Assembly (NCBI GenBank): GCA_038852315.1
Contig: JAWCKF010000012.1
Coordinates: forward strand, 1 to 47,636
Source of the DNA: COMBO-56-21 sp038852315
Lineage (GTDB): Archaea > Thermoplasmatota > Thermoplasmata > UBA10834
DNA: 47,636 nucleotides
Reading direction: 5' to 3'
Under the pieces are notes generated by a model. It did not search any database. It saw only the letters and a program-made list of their open reading frames with translations, and was not told the DNA's origin. The position numbers were made by a program, and so were the translations under genes. Every line of letters starts with the position of its first letter. Within the stretch, counting starts at the first letter, position 1. This document shows positions 7,164 to 16,368 of this stretch, in pieces.

Positions 7164-7756
7164 CGGTCGACATCTACCTGGTCGGCGTGGGCGGGCAGGG
7201 GATAATAACCGCATCGAGGATAATCGGCGACGCGGCCCTCATGGCGGGGAAGGACTTCCTGCTCAGCGAGACGCACGGGATGGCCCAGAGAGGGGGCTCG
7301 GTCTCCTGCACCGCGAGACTAGGCGATGTGCACAGCCCGCTCATACCGGACGCGCAGGCGGACGTGATCCTTTCGTTCGAGCTGCTCGAGACGCTGAGAG
7401 CCCTGCCGAAGGCGAGCAAGGATACTGTTGTCGTCGCATCTACGGAGCGCATCGTTCCCCTCAGCGTCTCGACGCAGAGATTGAGATATCCGACGCTCGA
7501 AGAAGTGGAGGCGGAGGTCAGGAAGTGGGCCCGTTCGTTCATACCCGTGGATGCGAGAATGATTGCCGAAGAGGCCGGGGTGCCGATGTCCTCTAATGTC
7601 GTGATGGTGGGGGCACTCGCGGGCACGAGTGTGACAGGACTGGACAGGAGATGCTTCGAGCGCGCCATCGAGAAGGACATTCCCAGGAACGTTGCCCAGA
7701 ACCTTGAGGCGTTCTCGAGGGGCTTCGCCTCAGTGGAGGGACAGCTGCGGGCCTGA
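7160..7756 (+). CDS. iorB: Indolepyruvate ferredoxin oxidoreductase, beta subunit
   Basis: The protein has 198 residues and starts with TVDIYLVGVGGQGIITAS, the glycine-rich start of the gamma-type domain of 2-oxoacid oxidoreductases. ETHGMAQRGGSVSC is the second signature. The start is GTG 7160, overlapping the iorA stop as GTGA, with AAGGAGGTGA immediately upstream inside iorA. It completes the two-subunit enzyme. Confidence 0.94.
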   Translation: MTVDIYLVGVGGQGIITASRIIGDAALMAGKDFLLSETHGMAQRGGSVSCTARLGDVHSPLIPDAQADVILSFELLETLRALPKASKDTVVVASTERIVPLSVSTQRLRYPTLEEVEAEVRKWARSFIPVDARMIAEEAGVPMSSNVVMVGALAGTSVTGLDRRCFERAIEKDIPRNVAQNLEAFSRGFASVEGQLRA

Positions 7757-7793
7757 GAATGGCTTAAGAGGCTGGACCGCATTGGCTCGGCAC

Positions 7794-7866
7794 GGGCCCA
7801 TGGTCTAGTGGTCATGACAACGCCCTTACACGGCGTAGGTCACCGGTTCGAATCCGGTTGGGCCCA
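7794..7866 (+). tRNA. tRNA-Val (anticodon TAC)
   Basis: The acceptor GGGCCCA/TGGGCCC, the D arm with GTC/GAC pairing, the anticodon stem CGCC/GGCG around CTTACAC (anticodon TAC), the T arm ACCGG-TTCGAAT-CCGGT and discriminator A make a complete cloverleaf. No CCA is encoded and no intron is seen. It follows iorB by 37 bases on the same strand. Confidence 0.94.
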
Positions 7867-7899
7867 CCTGGATCTTCCACATAACGGATGGACCGTATC

Positions 7900-8373
7900 T
7901 CACCCGCAGGCCAGGAGGAACTCCTTCTTGTAGACCACGAGCAGTATCAATGCCAGCAGGCTGAAGGCCGCTCCCAAGAGAAACCCCACCGCCAGAATGC
8001 CGAGCACGCCGCCGAGGACTGCTCCTCTGAAGCTCGTTATCCTCAGGGCGAACATGCTGCACGCCACAGCGCCGACCCCGAAGACGAAGACGAGGCCTGC
8101 GTAGAGGCTGTGATCTGCCATGAGGCTGTCCAAGAAAGCGCCAGGGGGTATCCATGCCTCATACGCGTCCAGGAAGTCCCCGCCGAACTCCGGAGAGAGC
8201 GAGAGCGTCGAGTGCGTCACGCCCATGAAGCCCGCGACGAGTATGAGCACGCCGGCGACCTTTATACCAGCCGTGCGGATGGCCTGCTTGGAAGCCTCGG
8301 ACCAGTGAACACACGCCTCACCTGTCTCGTCGGGCGTTGGGCGCACCTCCTTGCTATCGGTGTGGTTTGTCAA
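7900..8373 (-). CDS. Predicted membrane protein, unknown function
   Basis: The protein has 157 residues with four likely membrane helices: about 35-53, 88-108, 114-134 and 136-150. A 30-residue polar N-terminus precedes them, and a non-helical loop with Pro and Phe lies between the first and second. The best start I can find is TTG 8373, with no clear ribosome-binding site, so the true start may differ. It ends shortly downstream of tRNA-Val on the opposite strand. No conserved motif is recognised. Confidence 0.65.
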   Translation of the reverse strand: MTNHTDSKEVRPTPDETGEACVHWSEASKQAIRTAGIKVAGVLILVAGFMGVTHSTLSLSPEFGGDFLDAYEAWIPPGAFLDSLMADHSLYAGLVFVFGVGAVACSMFALRITSFRGAVLGGVLGILAVGFLLGAAFSLLALILLVVYKKEFLLACG

Positions 8374-8589
8374 CGTCTCACGCCTCGGAGTAAACTGCCT
8401 CCGACCTTATTTCGGTTGTGCGGTTGCTCCTCGCGCTCATTGTGAAGTAGTTGCGGTGACGCCCGTGTGAGACCTCGTCACCTCGCTGTCATTTAGTCGA
8501 GTTCACATGAGGGTGCGGCATCTGACCTTGGTCGCGCGTGCGCCGCATGGTTTTAAGCTCTGGAGGCGTTTCGCTGTGTCTGTGGGCTG

Positions 8590-9540
8590 ATGTCTTTGGC
8601 ACATGTCGACCAAAACAACGCAGGAGCCGAGCTGTCCATCAAAGGATTCCTGGTGTTGTCGAGGATCCCGTTCCTCTCGCCGGGACTTGCGGCCATAGTC
8701 ACGGGCATAGTCCTCGCAGCAATCCTTGAGGGGGTCGCCGCGCCTGGTCTTGTCTGGATGTCGGTCGGCGGAATAGTCCTGATCATGCTGGCTACCTACT
8801 ACTTCAACGAGTACTACGACTTCGAGGGCGACATCATCAACAAGAAGTTCATCAGGTTCTCGGGAGGCAGCAGGGCGATACCTGATCTCCACGTGCCACG
8901 CAAGGTCGCCCGCACGGCAGGCTGGGGGGCGGTCGTCGGACTCGTAGTGATAGCGCTGCTCTACATGCTCCTGTACTTCGAGGACTTCCCGCTGCTGCTC
9001 CCCCTGGCGCTGCTAGGAGCCTTCTGCGGGATCTTCTACTCGCACCCTCCGTTCCAGTGGGCGTACAAGGGCATAGGCGAGGTCATGATAGGAGGGTGCT
9101 ACGGCGTCCTCGCCGTCGTCAGCGGTTTCTACCTCACCTCGGGCGTGCTATCTTTCGAGATGGTGGTCGTCGCTATACCCGCGTCACTCACGGTGTTCGG
9201 CATAATCGTCGCGAACGAGTTCCCAGATTACGAGGCCGACAAGGCTGTGAACAAGAAGAACCTGATAGTGAGGTTCGGCATCGAGCGCGGGTCGTACATC
9301 TACATGGCGGCGATGGCGCTGACGTACCCAGCGATGTTGACGTCGACGCTCGTCGGAATGCCGTGGACCGTCGCTGTGACGGGGCTCCCCGTGCTCCTCT
9401 TCACCGCTGCACCCGTCGCCCTGGTGCTCAGGGGCGGCCTGGGATCCCCTGCCTCGCAGACCACGATATCGGGGCTGACAATCGTGGCCAATGTCTTCGC
9501 CTCTGTGATGTTCATACCCGCTGTCTGGCTGGGGACGTGA
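8590..9540 (+). CDS. UbiA-family prenyltransferase
   Basis: The protein has 316 residues and about nine membrane helices. NEYYDFEGD (from residue 73) is the first Asp-rich, Mg-diphosphate-binding motif, and NEFPDYEADKAVNKKN (about 209-224) is the second. The family transfers a polyprenyl chain to an aromatic ring or to glycerol-phosphate lipids in the membrane. The Asn-Glu and FSGGSR features resemble MenA-like members more than the archaeal digeranylgeranylglyceryl-phosphate synthase, but I cannot fix the acceptor. The radical SAM gene follows after one base, so the two probably share a pathway. A TTTTAAG box near 8552 could be its TATA element. Confidence 0.85.
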   Translation: MSLAHVDQNNAGAELSIKGFLVLSRIPFLSPGLAAIVTGIVLAAILEGVAAPGLVWMSVGGIVLIMLATYYFNEYYDFEGDIINKKFIRFSGGSRAIPDLHVPRKVARTAGWGAVVGLVVIALLYMLLYFEDFPLLLPLALLGAFCGIFYSHPPFQWAYKGIGEVMIGGCYGVLAVVSGFYLTSGVLSFEMVVVAIPASLTVFGIIVANEFPDYEADKAVNKKNLIVRFGIERGSYIYMAAMALTYPAMLTSTLVGMPWTVAVTGLPVLLFTAAPVALVLRGGLGSPASQTTISGLTIVANVFASVMFIPAVWLGT

Positions 9541-9541
9541 T

Positions 9542-10756
9542 ATGAGAGAGAGGAGGGTCGAGCCGTTCTTCAGTCCGCCGTCGCTGCTGGTGAAGCAGGT
9601 CAGGAGCGCCCTCCTGATAAGGAAACTCACCGGATGGTCGAGGCTCCCGTGGTGGGCGACCCAGGCGAACAAGATATTCCAGATAGCAGCAGGGTGCCAA
9701 GGAGTGGGGTGCTTCGGATACCCCGTCCATCCCGTGTGGGAGGTCACGTCCCGCTGCAACCTCGAATGCGACCACTGTCACGCCAGGGGTGGGGAGAGGC
9801 ACGACCCGGACGAACTCACGACCGAAGAGGGCAAGAACAAGGTGATAGACGCACTGGCAGAGGTTTCTGATTTCAGGAGCCTGGTATTCTCGGGCGGCGA
9901 GCCGCTGGTACGCGAGGACCTGTTCGAGCTAATCGCACATGCGAGATCAAGAGGCTTCTACCCCATCATCGCAACGAACGCGACCCTCATCACATCCACC
10001 GTCGCTGACAAACTGAAACGCGCGGGCACGCTTGGGATAGCAGCAAGCATCGATTCCGTGAGAGATGAGGTGCACGACTCGTTCAGGAACATGAAGGGAG
10101 CACTGAGGCTGGCCAAGGAGGGTATCGCGAACGCGGCGGCCGAGGGCATGTACATTCAGATCAACATCACGGCCTCGAAGCTCAACATCCAAGAGCTGGC
10201 GGACGTGGTTCAGTTCGCGGACGAGCTCAGGGCCCACGTCATACTTCTGTATCAGTTCATACCCTCGGGCAGAGGTTCTGAGAACGCAGCGTACGAGCTC
10301 TCCGCGGAAGAGTTCAGGCGAGAGGTACTGGATATGGCCGAACTTCAGAAGGACATACATCCCGTGATAGCTCCCGTGGGCCTGCCCGAGTACTGGGCTC
10401 TGCTGAGCGCGAGGAACGACGGCGGCCGTCCTTCGAAAGTGCTGAGAGGCTGCATATGCGGCAACGGCATGTTCTACATCAAGCCGAACGGCGACGTGTG
10501 GCCCTGCGCGTTCGTCCCCGTGAGCGGAGGCAACCTGAGAGACAAGAGGCCTCTTGAGATCTGGCAGGGCTCTGCGCTCTTCAGGCAGCTGCGTGACAGA
10601 GGGAATCTCAAGGGCGCGTGTGGCAGTTGCACTCAGAGGGACTCCTGTGGAGGGTGCAGGGCGCGAGCCTTCGCTAAGACAGGCGACCTCTTTGCCGAGG
10701 ACCCCTCATGCCCGCTAACGGCCGACGAACGCTGTGGCCGAACTAGCCGAAGATGA
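9542..10756 (+). CDS. Radical SAM/SPASM-domain protein
   Basis: The protein has 404 residues. CNLECDHC gives the SAM-cluster cysteines C72, C76 and C79, and SGGEP follows at about 119. The C-terminal part carries a Cys-rich SPASM-type region (from about 302, including CICGNG, WPCAF and CGSCTQRDSCGGC) for auxiliary Fe-S clusters. Relatives with this layout include the haem-pathway decarboxylases AhbC/AhbD, peptide-modifying enzymes and cofactor maturases. There is no precursor-peptide gene beside it. The coupling to a UbiA gene suggests lipid-quinone or haem-type chemistry, which is inference. Confidence 0.85.
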   Translation: MRERRVEPFFSPPSLLVKQVRSALLIRKLTGWSRLPWWATQANKIFQIAAGCQGVGCFGYPVHPVWEVTSRCNLECDHCHARGGERHDPDELTTEEGKNKVIDALAEVSDFRSLVFSGGEPLVREDLFELIAHARSRGFYPIIATNATLITSTVADKLKRAGTLGIAASIDSVRDEVHDSFRNMKGALRLAKEGIANAAAEGMYIQINITASKLNIQELADVVQFADELRAHVILLYQFIPSGRGSENAAYELSAEEFRREVLDMAELQKDIHPVIAPVGLPEYWALLSARNDGGRPSKVLRGCICGNGMFYIKPNGDVWPCAFVPVSGGNLRDKRPLEIWQGSALFRQLRDRGNLKGACGSCTQRDSCGGCRARAFAKTGDLFAEDPSCPLTADERCGRTSRR

Positions 10757-10824
10757 TTCTTAGACGCCTTGAGTACGCCCTCTTGTCCCTCTCGCCCGTC
10801 TTGGGTCGCAGGAATGTTTAATAT

Positions 10825-10838
10825 TTAGGTACGCCTAA
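10825..10838. promoter_or_regulatory. DtxR-type operator over the TATA box of the iron operon
   Basis: TTAGGTACGCCTAA is a perfect inverted repeat with the TTAGG/CCTAA half-sites of DtxR/IdeR boxes. It overlaps an AT-rich TATA-like stretch (TTTAATATTT, 10818-10827) and ends 10 bases before the ATG of the DtxR-FeoA gene. Binding here would block transcription, so iron repression of the regulator itself and feoB is expected. Confidence 0.8.
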
Positions 10839-10848
10839 CTCGGTTTCG

Positions 10849-11517
10849 ATGGAGCCCGAGAACATAGAGCAGTACCTCAGGATCATATACAACCTCACGG
10901 AGGATGGGGACCTGGCGAAGACCTCCGACATAGCTTCGCTCATGAGTGTAGCACCCGCCAGCGTAACTGAGATGCTGCAGAAACTGACCAATGAGGGTTA
11001 CATCAACTACGAGCCCTACAAGGGTGCATCGCTCCGTCCGCGCGGGAGGAGGATAGCGCGGAGGATGGCGCGACGGCACAGGCTCCTCGAGCGCTTCCTG
11101 AGCGACGTCGTGGGTGTCCGAGGACCGTCGAGGCACGAGCAGGCCTGCAAGATGGAGCATGCTCTTACGCCGGAGGCGGAGAGGAACCTGTGCAAGATGA
11201 TGAACCGACCGGAATCGTGCCCCCATGGCAGGAGGATCCCCAAGTGCGAGAGGCACGTCACCTGCGAGAAGTGCAGGGACAACTCTGTCACGCTAGACGA
11301 CATGGCCGAGGGCGAGACCGGCGTCGTCTCGCACCTGATGTGCGACAACAGGGACAGGCTTTGCGAGATGCTCTCGATGGGGTTCGTGCCCGGCTCGGAG
11401 GTGACCGTCGAGAAGAAGCTGCCCATGGGTGGGCCGATAATCGTCAGCTTGAAGGGCACGAAGATAGCCCTCGCGAGGGACGCGGGCAAGATACTGCACC
11501 TGACGAGGGCCGGATGA
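10849..11517 (+). CDS. DtxR-family iron regulator fused to a FeoA domain
   Basis: The protein has 222 residues. The winged helix spans about 5-65, with the recognition helix near 36-47. The dimerisation domain carries HEQACKMEH (C100, E103, H104), matching the metal-binding C-x-x-E-H of DtxR. A short Cys cluster (C124, C133, C139, C142) follows and may bind a further metal. Residues about 146-222 are a FeoA/SH3-like domain. The start ATG lies about 25 bases after the TATA-like stretch, so the message is nearly leaderless. It is cotranscribed with feoB, 12 bases downstream, and is expected to sense ferrous iron and repress its own operon through the palindrome at 10825. Confidence 0.9.
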   Translation: MEPENIEQYLRIIYNLTEDGDLAKTSDIASLMSVAPASVTEMLQKLTNEGYINYEPYKGASLRPRGRRIARRMARRHRLLERFLSDVVGVRGPSRHEQACKMEHALTPEAERNLCKMMNRPESCPHGRRIPKCERHVTCEKCRDNSVTLDDMAEGETGVVSHLMCDNRDRLCEMLSMGFVPGSEVTVEKKLPMGGPIIVSLKGTKIALARDAGKILHLTRAG

Positions 11518-11529
11518 GGAGGCGTCGTT

Positions 11530-13434
11530 TTGGAGATAGCTCTCGCCGGGAACCCCAACGTCGGGAAAAGCGTCATCTTCACGAAGCTCACAGGTGTGGG
11601 CGTGATCTCGGCCAATTATCCTGGCACGACTGTCGAGTTCACCGAGGGCAGGGCCAAGTTCATGAACATGACGATAACCGTCGTAGACCTCCCAGGCACC
11701 TATTCCTTGGCGGGCAACACCGAGGAGGAGAGGGTCGCGACCAGGCTTCTGTACGAGCGCAGGCCCGAGACGGTCATAGCCGTGCTCGATGCGACCCGGC
11801 TGGAGAGGAACCTGGTCCTGCTCTTCGAGCTCATAGAATCAGGATACAACGTGGTAGTGGCCCTGAACATGTACGACGTCCTCAGGAAGAACAAGCAGGC
11901 AGTCGACATCGAGCGGATGGAACGCATCCTCATGGTGCCTGTGATCCCCACGGTGGCGACAAAGGGCGAGGGCATAGACACGCTCCTCTACACATCCGTC
12001 CAGCTGAGAAGGAGGAGCAGGTTCAATGTCAGGTACGACTCCCACATAGAGGAGATGATCTCGAAGCTGGAGAAGATGCTCAACGAGGAGGACTGGGATA
12101 TACCCCTGAGAGCGGTCGCGATCCGTCTGCTGATGGGAGACAGGAACGTCGTGTCCAAGGCGCGACCCGAGCTGGCGAAGCTGGCGGCCGACATGAGGGA
12201 GGAGTTCAGGAAAGGCCACGGCGAGGACATCGTGGTCCACATACAGCGGGACAGGTTCGGAGAGGCCGGGAGGATAGCCCGGGAAGTGTTGGGAACGCGC
12301 GAGACAGCAAGGAGGAAGCCGTCCTTGGCGGCCGACCTCACCATCAGGCCCGCAACAGGCGTGCCGATCCTGATAGGGGTGCTCGCGCTGATGTTCGTCA
12401 CGCTGGTATTCTTCGGCGGGTTCCTCGAGGGCGTGCTGGTCGGCGCCTATGCGGAAACCGGGAGGGCGTACTTCGAGGAACTAGCACACAAGACCGACAG
12501 CGAGCTCGCCCAGGGTGTCCTGAGGGGTGTGTCGATAAGCATAGAGGCGATGCTAGCCCTTGTGATACCGTACATACTCGTGTTCTATCTGATGCTCTCG
12601 ATACTGGAAGACACTGGCTACCTCGTCAGAGTCGTGTCGCTCCTTGACGGTGTGATGCACAGGCTGGGACTGCACGGGAGGGCTGTCATACCGATGGTGG
12701 TCGGCTTCGGTTGCAACGTGCCGGCCATACTGGCGACGCGCGCGGCAGGCACACGTAGAGAGCGGCTGATACTGGCAACTCTCATAACCATCGCCGTCCC
12801 CTGCTCGGCCCAGACCGCGATAATCATCGGGTCGGTCGGAAACTATGCGGGCGTCTGGTGGGCTCTGCTGATATACATGGTATTGATGTCGACCTTGGTA
12901 GTGCTCGGGCTGGCATTGCACAAGACCATCAAGTTCGAGCCCACGGGCCTCATGGTCGAGATTCCCGAGATGCGCTGGCCATCGGCGAGGCAGACTGCCG
13001 AGAAGACATACCTGCGGCTGAAGGAGTTCCTGACGATCGCGTTCCCCCTCCTGCTCGCGGGCAGCATAGTCCTCGAAACGCTCATGGTCGCGGGCATACT
13101 GCAGCAGCTGATAGGCCCGGCGGAGCCGTTCATGAACCTCGTCCTAGGCCTCCCAGGGTTCACGGTCGTGGCGCTCGTGTTCGGCATACTGAGGAAGGAG
13201 ATGGCGCTGCAGATGCTGATGGTGCTCCAGGGAACGAGCAACCTGGCGAGCATACTGACCCCCGACCAGATGTTCGTTTTCGCCCTGGTCATGGCCGTCT
13301 TCATGCCGTGCCTGGCCGCGTTCGCGGTGATGACGAAGGAGTTCGGCGCCAGGAGCACGCTCCTTGTGGCTCTCGCGTCGATATCGCTGGCCCTAGCGAT
13401 GGGGGCCGTCGCGAACCTGCTGCTCAGCCTCTGA
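11530..13434 (+). CDS. feoB: Ferrous iron transporter FeoB
   Basis: The protein has 634 residues and uses a TTG start directly upstream of the GTPase domain. G1 is GNPNVGKS (7-14), G3 is DLPGTY (about 55-60) and G4 is NMYD (about 116-119), as usual for FeoB. A helical domain follows, and then the membrane part from about 275 has the two gate repeats, including GFGCNVPAILATRA and PCSAQTA. It imports Fe(II) across the membrane. FeoA is supplied by the fused regulator upstream and no FeoC is seen. Its stop lies 9 bases from the convergent ftsZ stop. Confidence 0.94.
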   Translation: MEIALAGNPNVGKSVIFTKLTGVGVISANYPGTTVEFTEGRAKFMNMTITVVDLPGTYSLAGNTEEERVATRLLYERRPETVIAVLDATRLERNLVLLFELIESGYNVVVALNMYDVLRKNKQAVDIERMERILMVPVIPTVATKGEGIDTLLYTSVQLRRRSRFNVRYDSHIEEMISKLEKMLNEEDWDIPLRAVAIRLLMGDRNVVSKARPELAKLAADMREEFRKGHGEDIVVHIQRDRFGEAGRIAREVLGTRETARRKPSLAADLTIRPATGVPILIGVLALMFVTLVFFGGFLEGVLVGAYAETGRAYFEELAHKTDSELAQGVLRGVSISIEAMLALVIPYILVFYLMLSILEDTGYLVRVVSLLDGVMHRLGLHGRAVIPMVVGFGCNVPAILATRAAGTRRERLILATLITIAVPCSAQTAIIIGSVGNYAGVWWALLIYMVLMSTLVVLGLALHKTIKFEPTGLMVEIPEMRWPSARQTAEKTYLRLKEFLTIAFPLLLAGSIVLETLMVAGILQQLIGPAEPFMNLVLGLPGFTVVALVFGILRKEMALQMLMVLQGTSNLASILTPDQMFVFALVMAVFMPCLAAFAVMTKEFGARSTLLVALASISLALAMGAVANLLLSL

Positions 13435-13443
13435 GCCTGCCGG

Positions 13444-14643
13444 TCACCTCACGAACATCGACAGGTCCTCGTCCCTGTACAGCGTCGGCGGGACGTTCAC
13501 CATTCCCCTGTAGTCCTCACCGGTCCTCGATATGACGGGTTCTGTGCCGTCCCTGAGCAACACGTACTGGGAGCGCGCGCCCGTGACGATGACCAGTAGC
13601 TTCACCCTGCCCTTCATCTCTGGCTCGATCGAACACCCCCATATCAGCCTCGCATCCGGCCTGATGCTCTTGGATATGATCTCCGCTGCCCTCGCCGCCT
13701 CCTCGATGCTCATGTCGGGACCGCCAACGACCCTAACGAGGGCACCCTTGGCGCCCTTGAGGTCTATCTTTCCGAGCAACGGCGAGTTCAGCGCCTCCTC
13801 CACGGCGTCCTCGACCCGCTCCATCGGCTTGCCATCGCCTTCTCCGACGCCTATGAGCGAGACGCCTCCTTCGTCGAGTATCGTCCTCAAATCGGCGTAG
13901 TCCACGTTGACGAGGCCCGCCCGCGTGAGCATGTCCGTCAGGCCTTTTATGGTCTGCAACAGAAGCTCGTCCGCGACCTTGAACGCTGCTTGGACAGGCA
14001 GGTTCGGCACCAGCTCGATGAGCGTGTCGTTGGGAATGACGATAGTCGTGTCGCACACCTTTGAGAGCCTCGAGAGGCCCGCCATCGCGTTCTCCATCCT
14101 GAGCTCGCCCTCCGATTTGAAGGGCAGCGTGACCACGCCGACGGTCAGCGCCCGCATCTCCTTCGCGAGCCTTGCGACCACGAACGAGCTGCTCGTGCCT
14201 GTACCGCCTCCCATGCCAGCGGTGACGAAGACTATCTGCGAGTCCTTCAACCACTCCCTGATATCGGGCTCGTTCTCCATCGCGGCCTTCTCGCCTATCT
14301 CCGGCCTGGCGCCAGCGCCCAGCCCGCGCGTGATGCTCTTGCCTATGAGCATCTTCTTGGGCGCTTTGACCGTCAGAAGGTGCTTCGCATCCGTGTTGAT
14401 GGCCATCATCTGCACGCCAGACAGGCCCTCCTCAGAGCACCTGCTCAGGGTGTTGCAGCCGGCCCCTCCGCAGCCGACCAGCTTTATGCAGACGCTCAGC
14501 TGCTCGGCGATTTTCTCTATCTCGAGCTCCTCCTGCGTCTTCTCGACCCGAAGGGACTTCGCTTCCTCCGAAGATTTCGTCTGGCTAGCTCCGCCCAGTG
14601 CACCCTCGATGAGACTCTGAGGCATAGTGCATCCCATCCGCAT
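13444..14643 (-). CDS. ftsZ: Cell division protein FtsZ
   Basis: The protein has 399 residues from ATG 14643, which is 3 bases from the predicted start site of a promoter with AATATATTA at 14669-14677. An ATG at 14625 is the alternative. After a 50-residue charged N-terminal extension come KLVGCGGAGCN, the tubulin signature GGGTGTSS and the T7 loop NVDYADLRTI, with the Asp needed for GTP hydrolysis in the next subunit. It therefore looks like a true, active FtsZ rather than a CetZ. The C-terminal tail is short and ends EDLSMFVR, a possible partner-binding peptide. Confidence 0.93.
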   Translation of the reverse strand: MRMGCTMPQSLIEGALGGASQTKSSEEAKSLRVEKTQEELEIEKIAEQLSVCIKLVGCGGAGCNTLSRCSEEGLSGVQMMAINTDAKHLLTVKAPKKMLIGKSITRGLGAGARPEIGEKAAMENEPDIREWLKDSQIVFVTAGMGGGTGTSSSFVVARLAKEMRALTVGVVTLPFKSEGELRMENAMAGLSRLSKVCDTTIVIPNDTLIELVPNLPVQAAFKVADELLLQTIKGLTDMLTRAGLVNVDYADLRTILDEGGVSLIGVGEGDGKPMERVEDAVEEALNSPLLGKIDLKGAKGALVRVVGGPDMSIEEAARAAEIISKSIRPDARLIWGCSIEPEMKGRVKLLVIVTGARSQYVLLRDGTEPVISRTGEDYRGMVNVPPTLYRDEDLSMFVR

Positions 14644-14798
14644 GCGCGCGTCCGTTCGCGCGCACTCAATATATTACTAGGGGTCGCCTCCTACATATCT
14701 CTATCTATACTCGTAAAGCCGAAGATCCAATCACTGGCTTTCACGCTGCGCGTTGGAACCAAACTCGGGATGTGGCACCGCCGATTCGATCTCTGCGC

Positions 14799-16352
14799 TC
14801 AGTAGACCAGATTCACGAGCGGGAAGCCCACGAGAACAAGGGCGACGATGCGGATCACGTCTGAGATGACCCCTACCTTGAACATGCTCCATATCTTCAC
14901 ATAGCCGGAGCTGTAGACTATCGCCATGGGCGGCGTCGTCGACGGTATTGCGCTCGATACCGAGCACGCGAGGGCTGCGCCAACGACGGGCGCTACCGGC
15001 GACATGCCCGCGCCCAGAGCGAGAGTGGCGGCTAGTGGACACGTGATGAGCGCTGCCGCGGTGTTCGAAGCCGCATAGGTCAGGGCGAACCCGAGCAGGC
15101 AGGACACCGCGTATATCGACCACTCGCTCGGGTCGTCCCCCAGCGAATCCTTCACCACGCCTGCGAGCCATCCGGCGAAGCCGCTCGACTCGAGGCCGAG
15201 GCCCAGCGCTATGCCGCCTCCGAACAGGAACACCACGTTCCAGTCGATACCCCTCGCGATCTCGTCCCATTTCAGGAGGGGTTCGCGCTTTATCCTGATG
15301 ATCCCGGCTAGGAGTATGACGAGAACCGCGGGCATGGCCTCCGGCATTATCCTCGAGAGGTCGGAGCTGAGAGGCTCGAGGCTCGGATCGTAGGTGGCAA
15401 TAGCCTTCACAGCCGAGGGCAGTATCCACAAGGATATCGCGGCAAGAAGCAGGCCCGCGACTACCTTCTCGCCCGTGCTCATCCGCCCGAGCTGGGTACG
15501 GGCGGCCGCGAGCCTGTGAGAGTCCACCGCGATCTCCTCCTTGGGCCTGAGAACCTTGAAAACCACGAACCATGCCACGAGCAAACCTATGAACGCGTGA
15601 GGTGTGCCAACGAGCAGCCAATCCAGGAATGTGATGCTTTCGGTCGCGGAGTATGCCTCAACGGTCTCCTTGGCGATGAGGTTCGGCGGTGTGCTGATGA
15701 GCAGCAGCATCGCCCCAGCGGTCGCCGCCTGGGCTAGGACGAGCATGCACGCCTCGGAGTACCTGCCGCCAGGCTTCACGTTCGCCATCGAGAGGTAAGC
15801 GATCAAGAAGGGGAACACGACCGATGTCGAGGCGGTGATGGAGCCCGTGAGAGTGAGGATGAAGACAGGCAGTGCCGCCACGAAGAACGCCGCGACCATC
15901 GGGTTCCTCCCCTTGTACAGTGAGCCCAGGCGTATCGCGATCCTCCGGTCCAGCTCCCATTTTCTGAAGCAGGCGGCGAGGACGAACCCGGCCATGAATA
16001 TCCAGATTATCGGGTTCATGAACGATGTCAGCGATGTAGACCAAGAGAGTATCCCAGCGATCGAGAACACGAGGGGCGGCACCAGCGCAGCCACACCGAG
16101 AGGGACGCATTCCGTGACCCACCATGCGAGCACCCAGAGGAGCGTCCCCAGGGCGACAAGAGGGGATATCGCGGCCACTCCCTTCTCGCCCGCGGCATCC
16201 ATCATAGACTGTGGTTCCGGAATGGCGAGCGTAATCAGGAAGAAGACCGGGCCGAGCAAGAGACCGATCCGCTGTTTCGTGAGCTGCTTGCCGATGGCCT
16301 TCACGAGCGGCACACGATGATCATGGTCCACACGCGGGTCGATCCACGTCAT
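14799..16352 (-). CDS. DASS/SLC13-family carboxylate transporter
   Basis: The protein has 517 residues with about twelve membrane segments. STPPN and SSAIPSTTPPMA are in the positions of the two SNT-type sodium and substrate sites of the family, and FGGGIALGLGLESSG is another signature. The family imports di- or tricarboxylates or sulfate with sodium. Substrate cannot be read from the sequence. It lies 16 bases after the serine hydrolase gene, with GAGAGGGGTG upstream of the start, so the two form an operon. Confidence 0.88.
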   Translation of the reverse strand: MTWIDPRVDHDHRVPLVKAIGKQLTKQRIGLLLGPVFFLITLAIPEPQSMMDAAGEKGVAAISPLVALGTLLWVLAWWVTECVPLGVAALVPPLVFSIAGILSWSTSLTSFMNPIIWIFMAGFVLAACFRKWELDRRIAIRLGSLYKGRNPMVAAFFVAALPVFILTLTGSITASTSVVFPFLIAYLSMANVKPGGRYSEACMLVLAQAATAGAMLLLISTPPNLIAKETVEAYSATESITFLDWLLVGTPHAFIGLLVAWFVVFKVLRPKEEIAVDSHRLAAARTQLGRMSTGEKVVAGLLLAAISLWILPSAVKAIATYDPSLEPLSSDLSRIMPEAMPAVLVILLAGIIRIKREPLLKWDEIARGIDWNVVFLFGGGIALGLGLESSGFAGWLAGVVKDSLGDDPSEWSIYAVSCLLGFALTYAASNTAAALITCPLAATLALGAGMSPVAPVVGAALACSVSSAIPSTTPPMAIVYSSGYVKIWSMFKVGVISDVIRIVALVLVGFPLVNLVY

Positions 16353-16368
16353 TGCAGGTACACCCCTC

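Noticed and set aside
11190..12647. A 485-codon plus-strand frame over the DtxR-FeoA and feoB genes.
   Set aside because: The product is low-complexity Arg/Gly/His-rich sequence typical of a GC-rich shifted frame. The recognised DtxR-FeoA and FeoB proteins occupy the region.
13444..14643. CetZ (cell-shape tubulin) as the identity of the FtsZ-like gene.
   Set aside because: The protein has a canonical FtsZ T7 loop (NVDYADLRTI) and a GGGTGTSS signature with FtsZ-like flanks, so division FtsZ is the better call.
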